A stretch of 64,000 nucleotides of DNA from DATBFX01 sp036558305 (GTDB taxonomy: Bacteria; Chloroflexota; Chloroflexia; Thermomicrobiales; UBA6265): the NCBI GenBank assembly GCA_036558305.1, contig DATBFX010000227.1:40997-104996 (forward strand), in the 5' to 3' direction. How positions within the stretch are numbered: the stretch's first letter is position 1; the number at the start of each line of letters is the position of its first letter. The notes beneath the pieces were generated by a model. That model was not told where the DNA came from, made no database searches, and was given only the letters and a program-made list of their open reading frames with translations. Made by a program: the position numbers and the translations under genes. Shown piece by piece: positions 48,957 through 58,318 of the stretch.

Positions 48957-50591
48957 ATGCACCCGGGCGCGACGCTGCGACCAGCCGCCCGATCGATCGC
49001 ACCCGATGCGATCCGGACCAAACCCAGGCGCTTGGCCTCCTCCTCCGGCGCCGCTCCGTCTACTCCCGGGCTCCGGTCGCCCTGGCTGTTCCCCGCCTTC
49101 GCCGGCATCGCCGTCGTCGCTTGGGCCGTCGCCCTCCTCCTCGCCGACCGCGCCCACATCGTCATCGAATCGCGTTCCCTCGCTGCCGCCGTCGTCGCCG
49201 CGTTGACGGTCTCGCGCCTCGTCGCCGCCGCCCTCCTCCTCACCTTTCCCGACGAACGCGTCGCCCCGGTTCTTCGCTGGCTCGGCGCCGGACTGCTCGT
49301 TCACGCGCTCGGTACCATCGCCATCTGCCAGTTGTTGCCGTATCTGCGCGAAGGCGGGTCATCGGAACAAGCGGCGAACGGTACCGCCGTCATCTGGCTT
49401 GCATCCGGCGGCATCTGGCTTGTCGGTCTCGTTCCGCCCCGTGCTCCCGACCTCAAACCGCGCCGCGCCGCGGCCGTGGTCGGTCTCCCGGTCGCAATCG
49501 GTCTCTTCGTCGCCTGGAACGCCTCGCACCTGCCCCGCCTGACGACCGTCGACCGCGTCGGCGGTTCGCTTCCGCGGCAGGATGGCCCATTGCAGAACCT
49601 GACCCCGTGGCACTGGTGCGTGACGGGTCTCGCCGTCGCGCTGCCGCTCGTCGCTCTCGTCCTGATCTTCCACCGTCTTCCGGGCGGTGCCCTGCGCGAC
49701 TTCCTCGCCGTCGGTTGCGTCCTCTTCGCCGGTGCCGCGCTCCACTACGCCATGTGGCCGGGCGGCTTCAAGGAGGCGGCCACCTCCACCAATCTCCTCC
49801 GCCTGACCTCCGTCCTCGCCGTCCTGGCCGGTACCGTCGTCGCCCTCCGACGCACCGCGGTCGACCGTGCGAACCTCCTGGCGGAAGCGCAAGCGCGACT
49901 CGAACCCCTCGACACCGCCGTCGACCGCGCCGCCGACCTCGGCGCCATCGTCGCCCACGAACTCCGTTCCCCCATCGCCGCCGTTCGCGGTTTGGTCGAC
50001 ATCCTCTCCCTTCCCGATCTCGACGCCGAGACTCGACTCCGCCAGCTCGCCACCATCCGGGCCGAAACGTTCGTCCTCTCCGTCCTTGCCGAGGACATCA
50101 AAACCCTCGGCGCCGTCGAACAGGACCTCCTCAGGGTCGCCCCGATCCCCGTCGATCTCGGTCACCTCATCGGCGACGCCGTCGGTTTCGCCCGCTCCCT
50201 CCCCGGTCGCCATCCCTTAGAGTGGCCCCAGACGATCACCGGCCGCGTCGTCGCCGATCCCGAGCGCATCGCCCTCATCTTCCGCAACCTCCTGACGAAC
50301 GCCGCCAAGTACAGCCCGCCGGGGACGCCGATCGAGATCCGCGTCCAGCGCCAGGGCGACCACTTCCGCCTCGACGTCGTCGACCACGGCCCCGGTATCG
50401 CCCCGGAACACGCCTCCTGCGTCTTCGCCAAGTTCGACCGTGGCTGCCACCACGCCTCACCTATCCCCGGCGCGGGCATCGGTCTCTACATCTCCCGCGA
50501 ACTCGTGCGCGCCCACGGCAGCGATCTCACCCTCGAACCCACCCCCGGCGGCGGCGCCACCTTCGTCTTTACCCTCGAGCGCGCCCCATGA
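48957..50591 (+). CDS. membrane sensor histidine kinase
   Basis: The 544-residue protein has about eight membrane helices (about 40-300). A HisKA dimerisation helix follows, with phospho-accepting His334 in 'VAHELRSP', and an HATPase domain ('NLLTNAAKYSPPGTPIEI', 'VVDHGPGIAP', 'GAGIGLYISRELV'). It senses an unknown signal, perhaps within the membrane, and phosphorylates a regulator. ATG 48957 has GAGGAG upstream. The next gene overlaps its stop as ATGA and encodes a NarL-type regulator, its likely partner. Confidence 0.92.
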   Translation: MHPGATLRPAARSIAPDAIRTKPRRLASSSGAAPSTPGLRSPWLFPAFAGIAVVAWAVALLLADRAHIVIESRSLAAAVVAALTVSRLVAAALLLTFPDERVAPVLRWLGAGLLVHALGTIAICQLLPYLREGGSSEQAANGTAVIWLASGGIWLVGLVPPRAPDLKPRRAAAVVGLPVAIGLFVAWNASHLPRLTTVDRVGGSLPRQDGPLQNLTPWHWCVTGLAVALPLVALVLIFHRLPGGALRDFLAVGCVLFAGAALHYAMWPGGFKEAATSTNLLRLTSVLAVLAGTVVALRRTAVDRANLLAEAQARLEPLDTAVDRAADLGAIVAHELRSPIAAVRGLVDILSLPDLDAETRLRQLATIRAETFVLSVLAEDIKTLGAVEQDLLRVAPIPVDLGHLIGDAVGFARSLPGRHPLEWPQTITGRVVADPERIALIFRNLLTNAAKYSPPGTPIEIRVQRQGDHFRLDVVDHGPGIAPEHASCVFAKFDRGCHHASPIPGAGIGLYISRELVRAHGSDLTLEPTPGGGATFVFTLERAP

Positions 50592-51310
50592 CCAATACTC
50601 AGTCCGGGGAACCCTCTGGGTCCCTCCGTCCTCAGTCCTCGATCCGCATCCTCCTCGTCGACGACCACACCTCTTTCCGCCAATCCCTCGCCTTCATGCT
50701 CGACCGCGAAGACGACATTGCCGTCGCCGCCCAGGCCGGCTCCGTCGCCGACGCGCGCGGGGCCATCGCCGCCACCCGCCAATCCGGCCACCTCGACGTC
50801 GCCATCGTCGACATCGGTCTGCCCGACGGCGACGGCACCGACATCGTCCGCATCCTCCACAACGCCGGCAGCAAGCACCGCACCCGCGTCCTCGTCCTCA
50901 CCGGCGTCAGCGACCGGTTCCGCATCGCCCGTGCCGTCGAATCGGGTGCCGATGCCGTCCTCGACAAGTCCGTGACCCTCGCTGCCATCGTGGCCGCCGT
51001 CCGCCGCCTCCACGCCGGCGAGGAACTCCTTTCCGCCCGCGAGACGATCGAACTCCTCCGATTCGCCGCCCTCCGCCGCGAACAGGACCGTGCCGCCGAA
51101 CACGCCCTCGCCCAGCTTACCCCCCGCGAGCGCGAAGTCCTCGGCTGCCTCGCCGAAGGTCTCACCGACAACGAGATCGCCGCCCGCCTCCACGTCAGCG
51201 GCGAAACCGTCCGCACCCACATGGTCAACCTCCTCCGCAAACTGAACGTGGACTCGCGTCTCCAGGCGCTCGTGTTCGCGATCCGGCACGGGGCGGTCGA
51301 AATCAAGTGA
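50588..51310 (+). CDS. NarL/FixJ-family response regulator
   Basis: The 240-residue protein has a receiver domain (Asp25-Asp26, phospho-acceptor Asp75 in 'VDIGLPDGDG', Lys in 'VLDKSV') and a C-terminal LuxR-type HTH ('LTPREREVLGCLAEGLTDNEIAARLHVSGETVRTHMVNLL' in two parts). It probably binds DNA when phosphorylated by the kinase encoded upstream. It is translationally coupled to that kinase (ATGA). A purine-rich inverted repeat follows. Confidence 0.95.
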   Translation: MTNTQSGEPSGSLRPQSSIRILLVDDHTSFRQSLAFMLDREDDIAVAAQAGSVADARGAIAATRQSGHLDVAIVDIGLPDGDGTDIVRILHNAGSKHRTRVLVLTGVSDRFRIARAVESGADAVLDKSVTLAAIVAAVRRLHAGEELLSARETIELLRFAALRREQDRAAEHALAQLTPREREVLGCLAEGLTDNEIAARLHVSGETVRTHMVNLLRKLNVDSRLQALVFAIRHGAVEIK

Positions 51311-51416
51311 GAGGGAGATAGGGGAGGAGGGGGGAGAAAGGGGGAGGAGGGACGACGGACGGGCAGAGTAGGCGGACATTGTGCCCCGCCCCCTCTCTCC
51401 CCCTCCTCCCTGTCAC
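51308..51416. repeat. purine-rich imperfect inverted repeat 3' of the NarL-type gene
   Basis: GTGAGAGGGAG at 51308 onward pairs imperfectly with the complement of a C+T-rich arm ending at 51416. The arms are about 28 nt and the loop is roughly 54 nt. The element starts on the stop codon itself. It is a likely terminator before the four-helix-bundle gene. Confidence 0.6.
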
Positions 51417-51437
51417 CTTCGCGAAAGGAGCACCGAC

Positions 51438-51812
51438 GTGGCTCATCAACGCAGTTACCATCGGTTGCTCGTTTGGCATCGGGCGATGGATTTTGCGGAC
51501 CAGATCTATACAGCAACCGAGCACTGGCCTTTGCACGAGCACTACAACTGGCGGAGCCAGGTGCGACGCTCCGCCTTTTCCGTTCCGGCGAACATCGCCG
51601 AAGGTCATGCCCGCACGGGCGTGAAGGAATACCTTCACCATCTCTCCATCGCCTACGGCTCGCTCAACGAGACGGAAACGGCCCTTCAGTTCGCCCTCCG
51701 CCGCCGCTACCTCGACGAACCCGCCCTTGACACGCTCATGTCCCAATCCGGTCAAGTCGGTCGCCTCCTCCTCGCCCTCATGCGCAGCCTCCGCCACCAT
51801 CTCAACCAGTGA
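51438..51812 (+). CDS. four-helix-bundle (S23/IVP-type) protein
   Basis: The 124-residue protein belongs to the S23/four-helix-bundle family first seen in rRNA intervening sequences: 'HRLLVWHRAMDFADQIY', 'SQVRRSAFSVPANIAEGHAR' (the family signature), and 'KEYLHHLSIAYGSLNETETALQFA'. The function is unknown; members are small soluble bundles. GTG 51438 has AAGGAG 7 nt upstream. It is isolated here from any rRNA gene. Confidence 0.88.
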   Translation: MAHQRSYHRLLVWHRAMDFADQIYTATEHWPLHEHYNWRSQVRRSAFSVPANIAEGHARTGVKEYLHHLSIAYGSLNETETALQFALRRRYLDEPALDTLMSQSGQVGRLLLALMRSLRHHLNQ

Positions 51813-52063
51813 TGCCCATCTCCGTCGTTTCCCTTCTCCCCTTCTCCCCCGTTCTCCCCCCTTCTCCACCGTTCTCCCCCTGCCCCTCGGTCCTAGCTCA
51901 TTTCCGGTAGTCAAAATTGTCGCAATTCGGGGATTCGTCGCCTCATTGCCGTCGCTAACATGAAATTCAGGACCAAGGTACTACCCCATCGCCAGCCCTC
52001 CATTCCCCGTCATTCGATGCCGCGTCGGCCGCGACCGACGGCCGCGCAAGAGACAGGACAGCC

Positions 52064-52414
52064 ATGCCCGGTATCCGTGTTCTCGTCGCCAACGAACCGC
52101 GCGCCTACCGGGACACCCTCGCCTCCCTCGTCCGCGCCCACCGCCCCACCGTCGACGTCATCGTCGCCGAACCGACCGGCATCGACGACGCCTTGGTCGC
52201 CCACGACCCCCACCTCGTCTTCTGCAGCCGCGTCACCGAGCTCCTCCTGACCAAAGCCCCGGCCTGGATCGTCCTCTACCCCAACGGCGCCGGTCTCGTC
52301 GTCGCCTCCATCGCCGGCCACCAACACACCGCCACCGACCTCGACACCACCCACCTCCTCGCCCTCGTCGACGAAACCGCCCAATTCACCATCGACGCCG
52401 GTTCCTTCGCGTAG
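52064..52414 (+). CDS. degenerate receiver-like protein
   Basis: The 116-residue protein has the shape of a receiver domain ('MPGIRVLVANEPRAYRDTLASLV', 'IDDALVAHDPHLVFCSRV', 'APAWIVLYPNGA') but lacks the phospho-acceptor Asp at the expected place (Cys in 'VFCSR') and the Lys. It may be a pseudo-receiver that binds without phosphorylation. AGGAC precedes the ATG. It closes the signalling run; a T-tailed terminator follows. Confidence 0.6.
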   Translation: MPGIRVLVANEPRAYRDTLASLVRAHRPTVDVIVAEPTGIDDALVAHDPHLVFCSRVTELLLTKAPAWIVLYPNGAGLVVASIAGHQHTATDLDTTHLLALVDETAQFTIDAGSFA

Positions 52415-52453
52415 ACTCGGCCCGGCTTTTCCTCCAAGGACTGTCACCCGAGC

Positions 52454-52472
52454 AGGACTTTAGTCCTTTTTC
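52454..52472 (+). terminator. rho-independent terminator
   Basis: AGGACT-TT-AGTCCT (52454-52467) is a 6-bp stem followed at once by TTTTT, 40 nt after the stop of the degenerate receiver gene. Confidence 0.7.
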
Positions 52473-53326
52473 TTCCCCGCCCGATCGGATGTGCAACGTC
52501 GCATCACGCTGCCGAATGGGCTAGCCGTTTTGTCACGCTTTTGCGACGTTCGTCCTATGACCTGAGACATCCCTGACGCGTGACGCCTGCTACGATCCCG
52601 CCGATCCAGTCGGTGAAGCGGACGCCGGGGCGGCCCGGACGAACTTGACCGAAACCCCCGACCGTGCCGGGCGCGGTTGCCGGCACGTGAGAGACGGACG
52701 ACCAGATGACCGCCGTCGCAGCGACCCACCGCCTCTCCAGCCTCCGTTTCCGCAATCCCCCCCTAGCTCAAATGAGCCAGACGATTTTCGTCCATCTGCG
52801 GGATTCTCCCCGGCGCATCGCCGTCTATCATCCGCACGTGCCATCCGAATGTCCTAGCGGTCGCCCGGTCGACCGGGACAAACCTCTCAGCCCGACCTCG
52901 AGCTGGGTGTCCGTCCAGTTGACCGGGCCGGGGCGAAGCGCCACCCAACGGCGGGTGCGCCTCGCCCGCGGATGCCCCTGAGCAAGGGATCTCGGCGGAA
53001 TCGCCCGGACCGCACCGGCCCGTGCGAAAGGAGGGAGAGCGGGGAGGTGAACCAACTGCGGGCGCGGCGGGCGTTCCCGACCGCTCCCAGACGCGCGAGA
53101 CGAGTGGGGCCGACCGGGCAACGATCACTCCCCACCCGCCCGCAACCAGCCGAACGCTCCAATCGGGAACGTTCAGCCGTGCGAATCATGATCGATCGCC
53201 ACGAGGGCGGCAAATGACTGCGCGGCGCGAATGCCAGCACCGAGGAGCGGGCGGCACGACTCGAAGCAGGTCCGGCACGCCGACAGGGAGCAATTGCCGG
53301 CCAGACGTTTCAAAGGACACGAATCC
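52473..53326. other. long leader/intergenic region before the surface-protein cluster
   Basis: About 850 bp with no supportable gene on either strand. It is probably promoter and leader for the gene at 53327. Several short hairpins occur, but no riboswitch consensus could be matched with confidence. Confidence 0.4.
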
Positions 53327-53917
53327 ATGCATGCGCGCAAACTCGTGGGCGCCGTCGCCGGTCTCGTGGTGATCGGCTCCCTCATGCTCACACCGACGGT
53401 CAACGCGGCCGGGTCCGGGACGGCCCAAATCTCGGCGACCAACGCCTCCATCCTGGAACTGGACCAGCCCGTGGGCTTCGTCTTTGGGAACGTTGCCCCC
53501 GACGGCAGCACCATCAACAGCTACGAGAACGGGCCAATCGTCGACGGCTTTGCGTACTGCTCGGGCAACCAGCCGGCGCCGGGTGTCGTTGCGAACCTCA
53601 ATTGGAACTTGACGCTCGGGGCGGCGAGCAGCTTCACGGCCGCGGGCACCGGCGGAACCGACATGAACCTGAGCAACTTCGCCGTGCTGGTGAACCCCGC
53701 CGCCTGCAGTACAGCGCCCGGCAGCGGATCGCCGGCTTTGATCAACAACTGGGGACCGAACGCCACTTCCTCTACCCCGCAGCAAATCGCGACCGGGCCG
53801 AGCACCGGGCCGGGCGGGTGGTATGGCCAATACTACGACTACTGGCTCCAGTCGCTCTGGTCGAACAACCCGGGTGACCTGACCGTCACCCTCACGTTCA
53901 CACTCGCCGCTGCGTAA
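53327..53917 (+). CDS. secreted protein, WxL-like surface protein
   Basis: The 196-residue protein has a signal peptide (1-27, ending 'PTVNAAGSG'). A beta-rich mature part follows, with 'LDQPVGFVFGNVAPDGSTIN', paired cysteines, aromatic-rich 'GPGGWYGQYYDYWLQSLWS' and a final strand 'DLTVTLTFTLAAA'. The ending and layout resemble WxL-domain cell-surface proteins. The next gene encodes a DUF916-like protein, the usual partner. AAAGGA precedes the ATG. Homology to WxL is suspected, not proven. Confidence 0.65.
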   Translation: MHARKLVGAVAGLVVIGSLMLTPTVNAAGSGTAQISATNASILELDQPVGFVFGNVAPDGSTINSYENGPIVDGFAYCSGNQPAPGVVANLNWNLTLGAASSFTAAGTGGTDMNLSNFAVLVNPAACSTAPGSGSPALINNWGPNATSSTPQQIATGPSTGPGGWYGQYYDYWLQSLWSNNPGDLTVTLTFTLAAA

Positions 53918-53933
53918 TAGATCCGAGGTTGTC

Positions 53934-55079
53934 ATGACCAGGCGACGCTTCATTCATCTCTGCCTGAGTCTGGCGCTTCTCGCGGGGGTTGCCGGTACGC
54001 TGGCAGCCCCCGCGCGCGCGGACGTCAGGATCGGCATCACGCCGGCCGTCTTCGAGGTGAACGCGAAACCGGGCGACACCGGCGAGACCGAGATCACGGT
54101 TTACAACAAAGGCACCGACGCATTCAGCATTCTCGCGGCGGCCGAACCGTACCCCGGCGCTCCCGAGGAGTATTCGGCCGCCGCGTTTCTCAGCGTCGAG
54201 CCGGCCACGTTCGACCTCGCACCCGGTCAGGAGCAGAAGGTCACCCTGCGGATCGCGGTGCCAGATGAAGTGGAGTCGGGCGGGCGATACGCTTACGTCA
54301 CATTCCTGACTCGCAATCCAGGTGATGCTTCCGGCGGCTCGAGCATCAGCGTGGAAAGCAAGGTAGCCGCCACCGTGCTGATGACGGTGCACGGGAAAGG
54401 CAAGCTTTCCACCAAGGCGGACGTCGAGCAGTTCGTACCGGTGCTCGAAGCCGACGGCCGCATCGGTTTCGGCGTGCTTCTGGCCAACAAGGGGAACTTC
54501 CACTTCAAGCCGAGCGGCAACGTCGAGATCAAGACGGCGGAAGGCGACTCCTACGGCAAACTCGAATTCGTCGATTCCGGCCTCGCGCTGCCGGGGACGG
54601 AGCAGTTCCTCTACACCCAGGGCACCATTCCGCTCGAACCGGGCAAGCAGTACGAATCGTCGATGACGCTCGACTACGGACAGAAGAAACCGATCAAGAA
54701 GAAGGTCTCCTTCGTCGCGACGGCAAACGTCGCGATCGACGACCCGACGATCTGCGAGAACCTCGACCGTGGGCCCACCGTGACGGTTCCGATCCAGAAC
54801 GACGGCGATCTAGCCGTCGTGCCGGTCCTCCAGGTCACCATCAACGACGCCTCGGGGAACCGCGTCAGCGGCGTCGAACTCCCAGCCGGCACCATTTCCC
54901 GGCCGCACGACGAGCTGAAGGCCGCCTCCGATCTGGCCGACCGGCTCGTGAGCGGTGACTACACACTCGTCGCGCAGTTCCAGTACGGCACCGCGGCTCC
55001 GATGACCAAGCAAGTTCCCTTCTCGATCGGCGGCAGCGGACCCAACGTCGCACCACTCTGCCAGCCGGCGTCGAGTTGA
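53934..55079 (+). CDS. DUF916-like exported protein with Ig-type domains
   Basis: The 381-residue protein has a signal peptide (1-29). An Ig-like first domain follows: 'VRIGITPAVFEVNAKPGDTGETEI', 'EITVYNKGTDAFSI' and 'FDLAPGQEQKVTLRIAVPDEVESGGRYAYVTF' (in parts), as in DUF916/WxL-interacting proteins and pilus chaperone folds. One or two further beta domains follow. No C-terminal membrane anchor is seen, unlike firmicute DUF916 proteins. It begins 16 nt after the WxL-like gene, in an operon. It may bridge that protein to the wall. Confidence 0.72.
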   Translation: MTRRRFIHLCLSLALLAGVAGTLAAPARADVRIGITPAVFEVNAKPGDTGETEITVYNKGTDAFSILAAAEPYPGAPEEYSAAAFLSVEPATFDLAPGQEQKVTLRIAVPDEVESGGRYAYVTFLTRNPGDASGGSSISVESKVAATVLMTVHGKGKLSTKADVEQFVPVLEADGRIGFGVLLANKGNFHFKPSGNVEIKTAEGDSYGKLEFVDSGLALPGTEQFLYTQGTIPLEPGKQYESSMTLDYGQKKPIKKKVSFVATANVAIDDPTICENLDRGPTVTVPIQNDGDLAVVPVLQVTINDASGNRVSGVELPAGTISRPHDELKAASDLADRLVSGDYTLVAQFQYGTAAPMTKQVPFSIGGSGPNVAPLCQPASS

Positions 55080-55107
55080 CGCGGGCGCTCGGGACGAAGC
55101 AACGGAC

Positions 55108-56805
55108 ATGAACGCCGGGTGGCGCCAACCCACAAACGATCGCCGGTGTACGGCCGCGAACCGGCAGCGGGTGGGCGCCCACCCGCTGCTGGTCGCGGCC
55201 ATGGTTCTCCTCGCGGTGGTCTCGTCACTGGCGACCTCCTCTCCCGGAGGCAGCAGCGCGAGCGCACAGGACGCCCCATCGCAGTCCGAGGAGGCGACGC
55301 CCCAGGAAGCGGTCGCCGACCAGACACCGGAGCCATCCCCCACCGAACCGACCGCTCCGACGATCGAGACCTCGTCGCCCGACTCATCGGCCGACTCCGA
55401 ACCCACGACGCCGGTCGAGCAGCCGGCGATCACCCCAACCGTGGAGGAGTCGCCGACGCCGCAAGCAACGGACACGCCGATCCCCACCGACGTGGTTGAA
55501 CCGACCCCGACTCCCGAGATCGTTGCCTCCGACGCAACGGGCGACACCATCGCCCTTGCCCTTACGGTGGACGGGGAGCAAGGTCCGTTGCCGCTTGTCG
55601 ATGCACACGAGGCCACCGCGGGCGCACGGCAGGTCTACCGTCATGCGCTGAAGATCGGGGTCAGCCCCAACGAGACGGTCCTTGGCATCGCCCCGACCTC
55701 CTCGCTCGTCTGGCCGGTCGAGTTGCTGGACAAAAACGGCACCCCGCTTCCCGACGTCGACGCCGACGGCATCCGGGAAATCCCCGATCTCCAACCGGAC
55801 CAGCCCGTCGAATTCCAGTTGGCCGTTGACGTGCCCGCCGACGGTCCGATCGGTGCCGCCGACGCCACGACCCTCGCCCTCTACCTGAAGACCGACGATC
55901 AACCGCTGCGGCTCGATCTGGTGACGGATACGACGACGATCGTGCCTGCCGCGAACCAGCCAGACGCGACGGCTTCGCCGACGACAGCGCCAACTCCGCC
56001 CCCCATCGAACCGGCGACCGAAACGCCGGAGGCGGGGTCGGTGGATCTGACATTGTTGCGCGAGCGGCGGCGCGGCGATCCCGGCGGGACCGTGGACTTC
56101 GACGCGACCGTCCACAACGGCGATGTCGGCCAGGTCGTCAACCTGACCGCCGACCCCGACGCCGACTGGTCCGCCAAACTCCTCTCCACCTCCGGCGACC
56201 CGTTGTCCGATAGCGACGGCGACGGGGCACCCGACACCGGCTATCTTGAGCCCGGACATCGCCGCGAGATTGTGCTCCAGGTCGATGTACCCGATGACGC
56301 CTTGGCCGATAGTCATGGCTCCGTGATCCTGGCGACGCTCTCCGTCGGGAGCGGGTCGGTACCCGCCTCCGTCTCGGCGACCGTGTACGTCAGGGATTCG
56401 ACATCGGTTGAGGTGTCGGGAAACGGGGCGTCTTTTGGGGTTGTCGGCCCCGACGGTCGGATCGATCCCGCCGTCGACGGCGTGACCAGCAACGCCGATC
56501 AGCTCGGTGCGACGTACACCAAGAACGGCGCGATCGACCTCACCGTCACCAGCAATGGAGATTGGTCCATCTCGTGCGGCGTGGCAGGAATCGCGAACGG
56601 CGGTGCCTTGGGTGCAGCGCGATTCGAGTGGCGCGCCGGCGACGACGGGGTTTGGACGGAGTTTCGCCCCGAGGGCCAATCGGCCATCTGCGCCCAAGGT
56701 GGCGCCGGGACCACCGTGATCGAAATCGATCTCCGAATGCGCGTCCTATGGTCGGATCTTCCAGGCGACCTCGGCGGCAATTTCATCGTGATCTTGGACG
56801 GATAG
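55108..56805 (+). CDS. large exported protein with Pro/Thr linkers and WxL-like C-terminus
   Basis: The 565-residue protein has an N-terminal hydrophobic segment (about 27-46), a long Glu/Pro/Thr linker (55-145) and beta domains with calcium-loop-like sequences: 'DKNGTPLPDVDADGIREIPD' and 'GDPLSDSDGDGAPDTGYLEPG'. The C-terminal domain ('SVEVSGNGASFGVVGPDGRIDP', 'LGATYTKNGAIDLTV') resembles the smaller secreted protein encoded at 53327. The Asp-rich loops look like dockerin/EF-hand calcium sites. It lies 28 nt after the DUF916-like gene. Start position uncertain. Probably a surface scaffold. Confidence 0.68.
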   Translation: MNAGWRQPTNDRRCTAANRQRVGAHPLLVAAMVLLAVVSSLATSSPGGSSASAQDAPSQSEEATPQEAVADQTPEPSPTEPTAPTIETSSPDSSADSEPTTPVEQPAITPTVEESPTPQATDTPIPTDVVEPTPTPEIVASDATGDTIALALTVDGEQGPLPLVDAHEATAGARQVYRHALKIGVSPNETVLGIAPTSSLVWPVELLDKNGTPLPDVDADGIREIPDLQPDQPVEFQLAVDVPADGPIGAADATTLALYLKTDDQPLRLDLVTDTTTIVPAANQPDATASPTTAPTPPPIEPATETPEAGSVDLTLLRERRRGDPGGTVDFDATVHNGDVGQVVNLTADPDADWSAKLLSTSGDPLSDSDGDGAPDTGYLEPGHRREIVLQVDVPDDALADSHGSVILATLSVGSGSVPASVSATVYVRDSTSVEVSGNGASFGVVGPDGRIDPAVDGVTSNADQLGATYTKNGAIDLTVTSNGDWSISCGVAGIANGGALGAARFEWRAGDDGVWTEFRPEGQSAICAQGGAGTTVIEIDLRMRVLWSDLPGDLGGNFIVILDG

Positions 56806-56919
56806 GTCGATGATCGAACGGCGACTTTCGGCCAGATTCGCGCCGGCGATCTGACGATGATCGGTGTGGACACACGGCGGGCAAGTCCGCGTAGCCGGTA
56901 CCCTGATGGAGGTAAGGAA

Positions 56920-57504
56920 TTGGCGGGGCTCGGACGTTGGACGGTTCGGCTGTGCGTGTGGGCGGTGACCATCGTCGCGCTCTCGGCATTCCCGATCCTG
57001 GCCACGGCCGGTGCGGTCACCAAGACGATCACCGTCTCGGCAACAAACGTCTCAACATCGACGGTCGGCGTACAGCAGTCGTCTCCGGATTGTCGGTTCT
57101 TGCGATCCACCGATCCCGGCGAACGGTCCGACTACTGTGTCCAGGTGGTACCGCTCACGATTCTCATCCGCAGCAACACGGGGTGGAGTGCGGCGATTTC
57201 GGCCCGAGATTCGGCGTCGCCCCCTGGCAAGCCGTCGGTGAAATCGAGCGCCCTGCGGTTCGGACTGCTCGCGCCGGTTCGCTATTCGGACGCCGCGTCG
57301 TCACCTCACCTCTCGGACAAGGCCATGACCCTGGGATCTGGACGTGCAGCCGGATCGCAATACAGCCTCTACTTCTACGTTCGCGTGAACCACGGCGATG
57401 ATCTTGCCTCGTTCTCTCCCATCGTCACCATCAGCGTCTCAAGTCCGGGTGGCGGCATCGCCGCCCAACTCGTCATTCGATTGGGCTTTCATCCCGTAGG
57501 TTGA
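56920..57504 (+). CDS. secreted beta-rich protein, fourth member of the surface cluster
   Basis: The 194-residue protein starts at TTG 56920, chosen because GGAGG lies 7 nt upstream and the signal peptide ('LCVWAVTIVALSAFPILATAGA') follows directly. The mature part is beta-rich with two cysteines ('SPDCRFLR', 'SDYCVQVV') and 'TILIRSNTGWSAAISA', like the terminal domains of its neighbours. It lies 114 nt after the large exported gene on the same strand. No family is named with certainty. Confidence 0.6.
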   Translation: MAGLGRWTVRLCVWAVTIVALSAFPILATAGAVTKTITVSATNVSTSTVGVQQSSPDCRFLRSTDPGERSDYCVQVVPLTILIRSNTGWSAAISARDSASPPGKPSVKSSALRFGLLAPVRYSDAASSPHLSDKAMTLGSGRAAGSQYSLYFYVRVNHGDDLASFSPIVTISVSSPGGGIAAQLVIRLGFHPVG

Positions 57505-57679
57505 TGCTCTCGTACGACCTGGGATCGCAGCGATGTGACTGCCATCTCAAGGGCTCACCCAAACGACAGTTGCCTCGGGACATCACGACGGACGGCGCTT
57601 CGGGCACCGGTGGTCGGCGTCCAAATCACCGTATTCTTTGTACACATCGACGGTGAGCCGTAGCGCCAGGAGGCCCCCA

Positions 57680-58174
57680 ATGTCCGCCCGCGCCGAAACC
57701 CTCGCCCGCCAATTCGAAGATGCCCACCAAGAACTCCTCACGCTCGCCGAGTCACTCACGGACGATCAATGGCGCACCCACGTTCCCGCCGAGCAGTGCA
57801 CCGTCGCCGCCCTCGTCCACCACGTTGCCGTCGCCTACCCCTTCGAAATCCGCGCCTTCACCGCCATCGCCAACGGCGCCCCTCGCGCCCCCCTCACCTG
57901 GGAAACCCTCGCCCACCTCAACGCCGAGGACGCCGGCGTCCACGCCGACTGCGACCGCACCGAAACCCTCGCCCTCCTCACCCGCAACGCCACCCAGGCC
58001 GCCGCCGCCGTCCGCAGCTTCACCGACGACCAACTCGCCCGCTCCGGCGCCTACCTCGAAGGCATGCCGGCCCTCACCGTCGACCAATGGCTCCGCCACG
58101 TCCTCGTCGGCCACATCACCGGCCACCTTGCCAGCATCCGCGCCGTCATCGGCCTCCCGTCAGGCGGGGTCTGA
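57680..58174 (+). CDS. DinB-like four-helix protein
   Basis: The 164-residue protein has the DinB/mycothiol-dependent maleylpyruvate isomerase fold: 'AHQELLTLAESLTDDQWRTHVP', 'LVHHVAVAYPFEI' and 'VDQWLRHVLVGHITGHLASIRAVI', with three or so His residues that would bind a metal. Members act in thiol-dependent reactions or have unknown substrate. CAGGAGG precedes the ATG. No neighbour suggests a pathway. Confidence 0.85.
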   Translation: MSARAETLARQFEDAHQELLTLAESLTDDQWRTHVPAEQCTVAALVHHVAVAYPFEIRAFTAIANGAPRAPLTWETLAHLNAEDAGVHADCDRTETLALLTRNATQAAAAVRSFTDDQLARSGAYLEGMPALTVDQWLRHVLVGHITGHLASIRAVIGLPSGGV

Positions 58175-58318
58175 AGTCGCGGTGTCAGAAGTCTTTTGCA
58201 CCGAGTCACAGTTCGGGACCCGGATCGCAACGCGACTGGTCCTCGAACGCGAGGATCCCCCACACTATTCGTCGCAGTGAGGCGCGGGAAGAACGTGCTG
58301 GTTGACGGAGGACAACGG

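Noticed and set aside
51438..51812. Four-helix-bundle gene considered as an rRNA intervening-sequence marker
   Set aside because: There is no rRNA sequence around it; the family also occurs as ordinary chromosomal genes.
53170..53326. Leader before the surface cluster considered as a cyclic di-GMP or cobalamin riboswitch
   Set aside because: Short matches such as GGCAAA occur, but the other conserved blocks and helices could not be placed.
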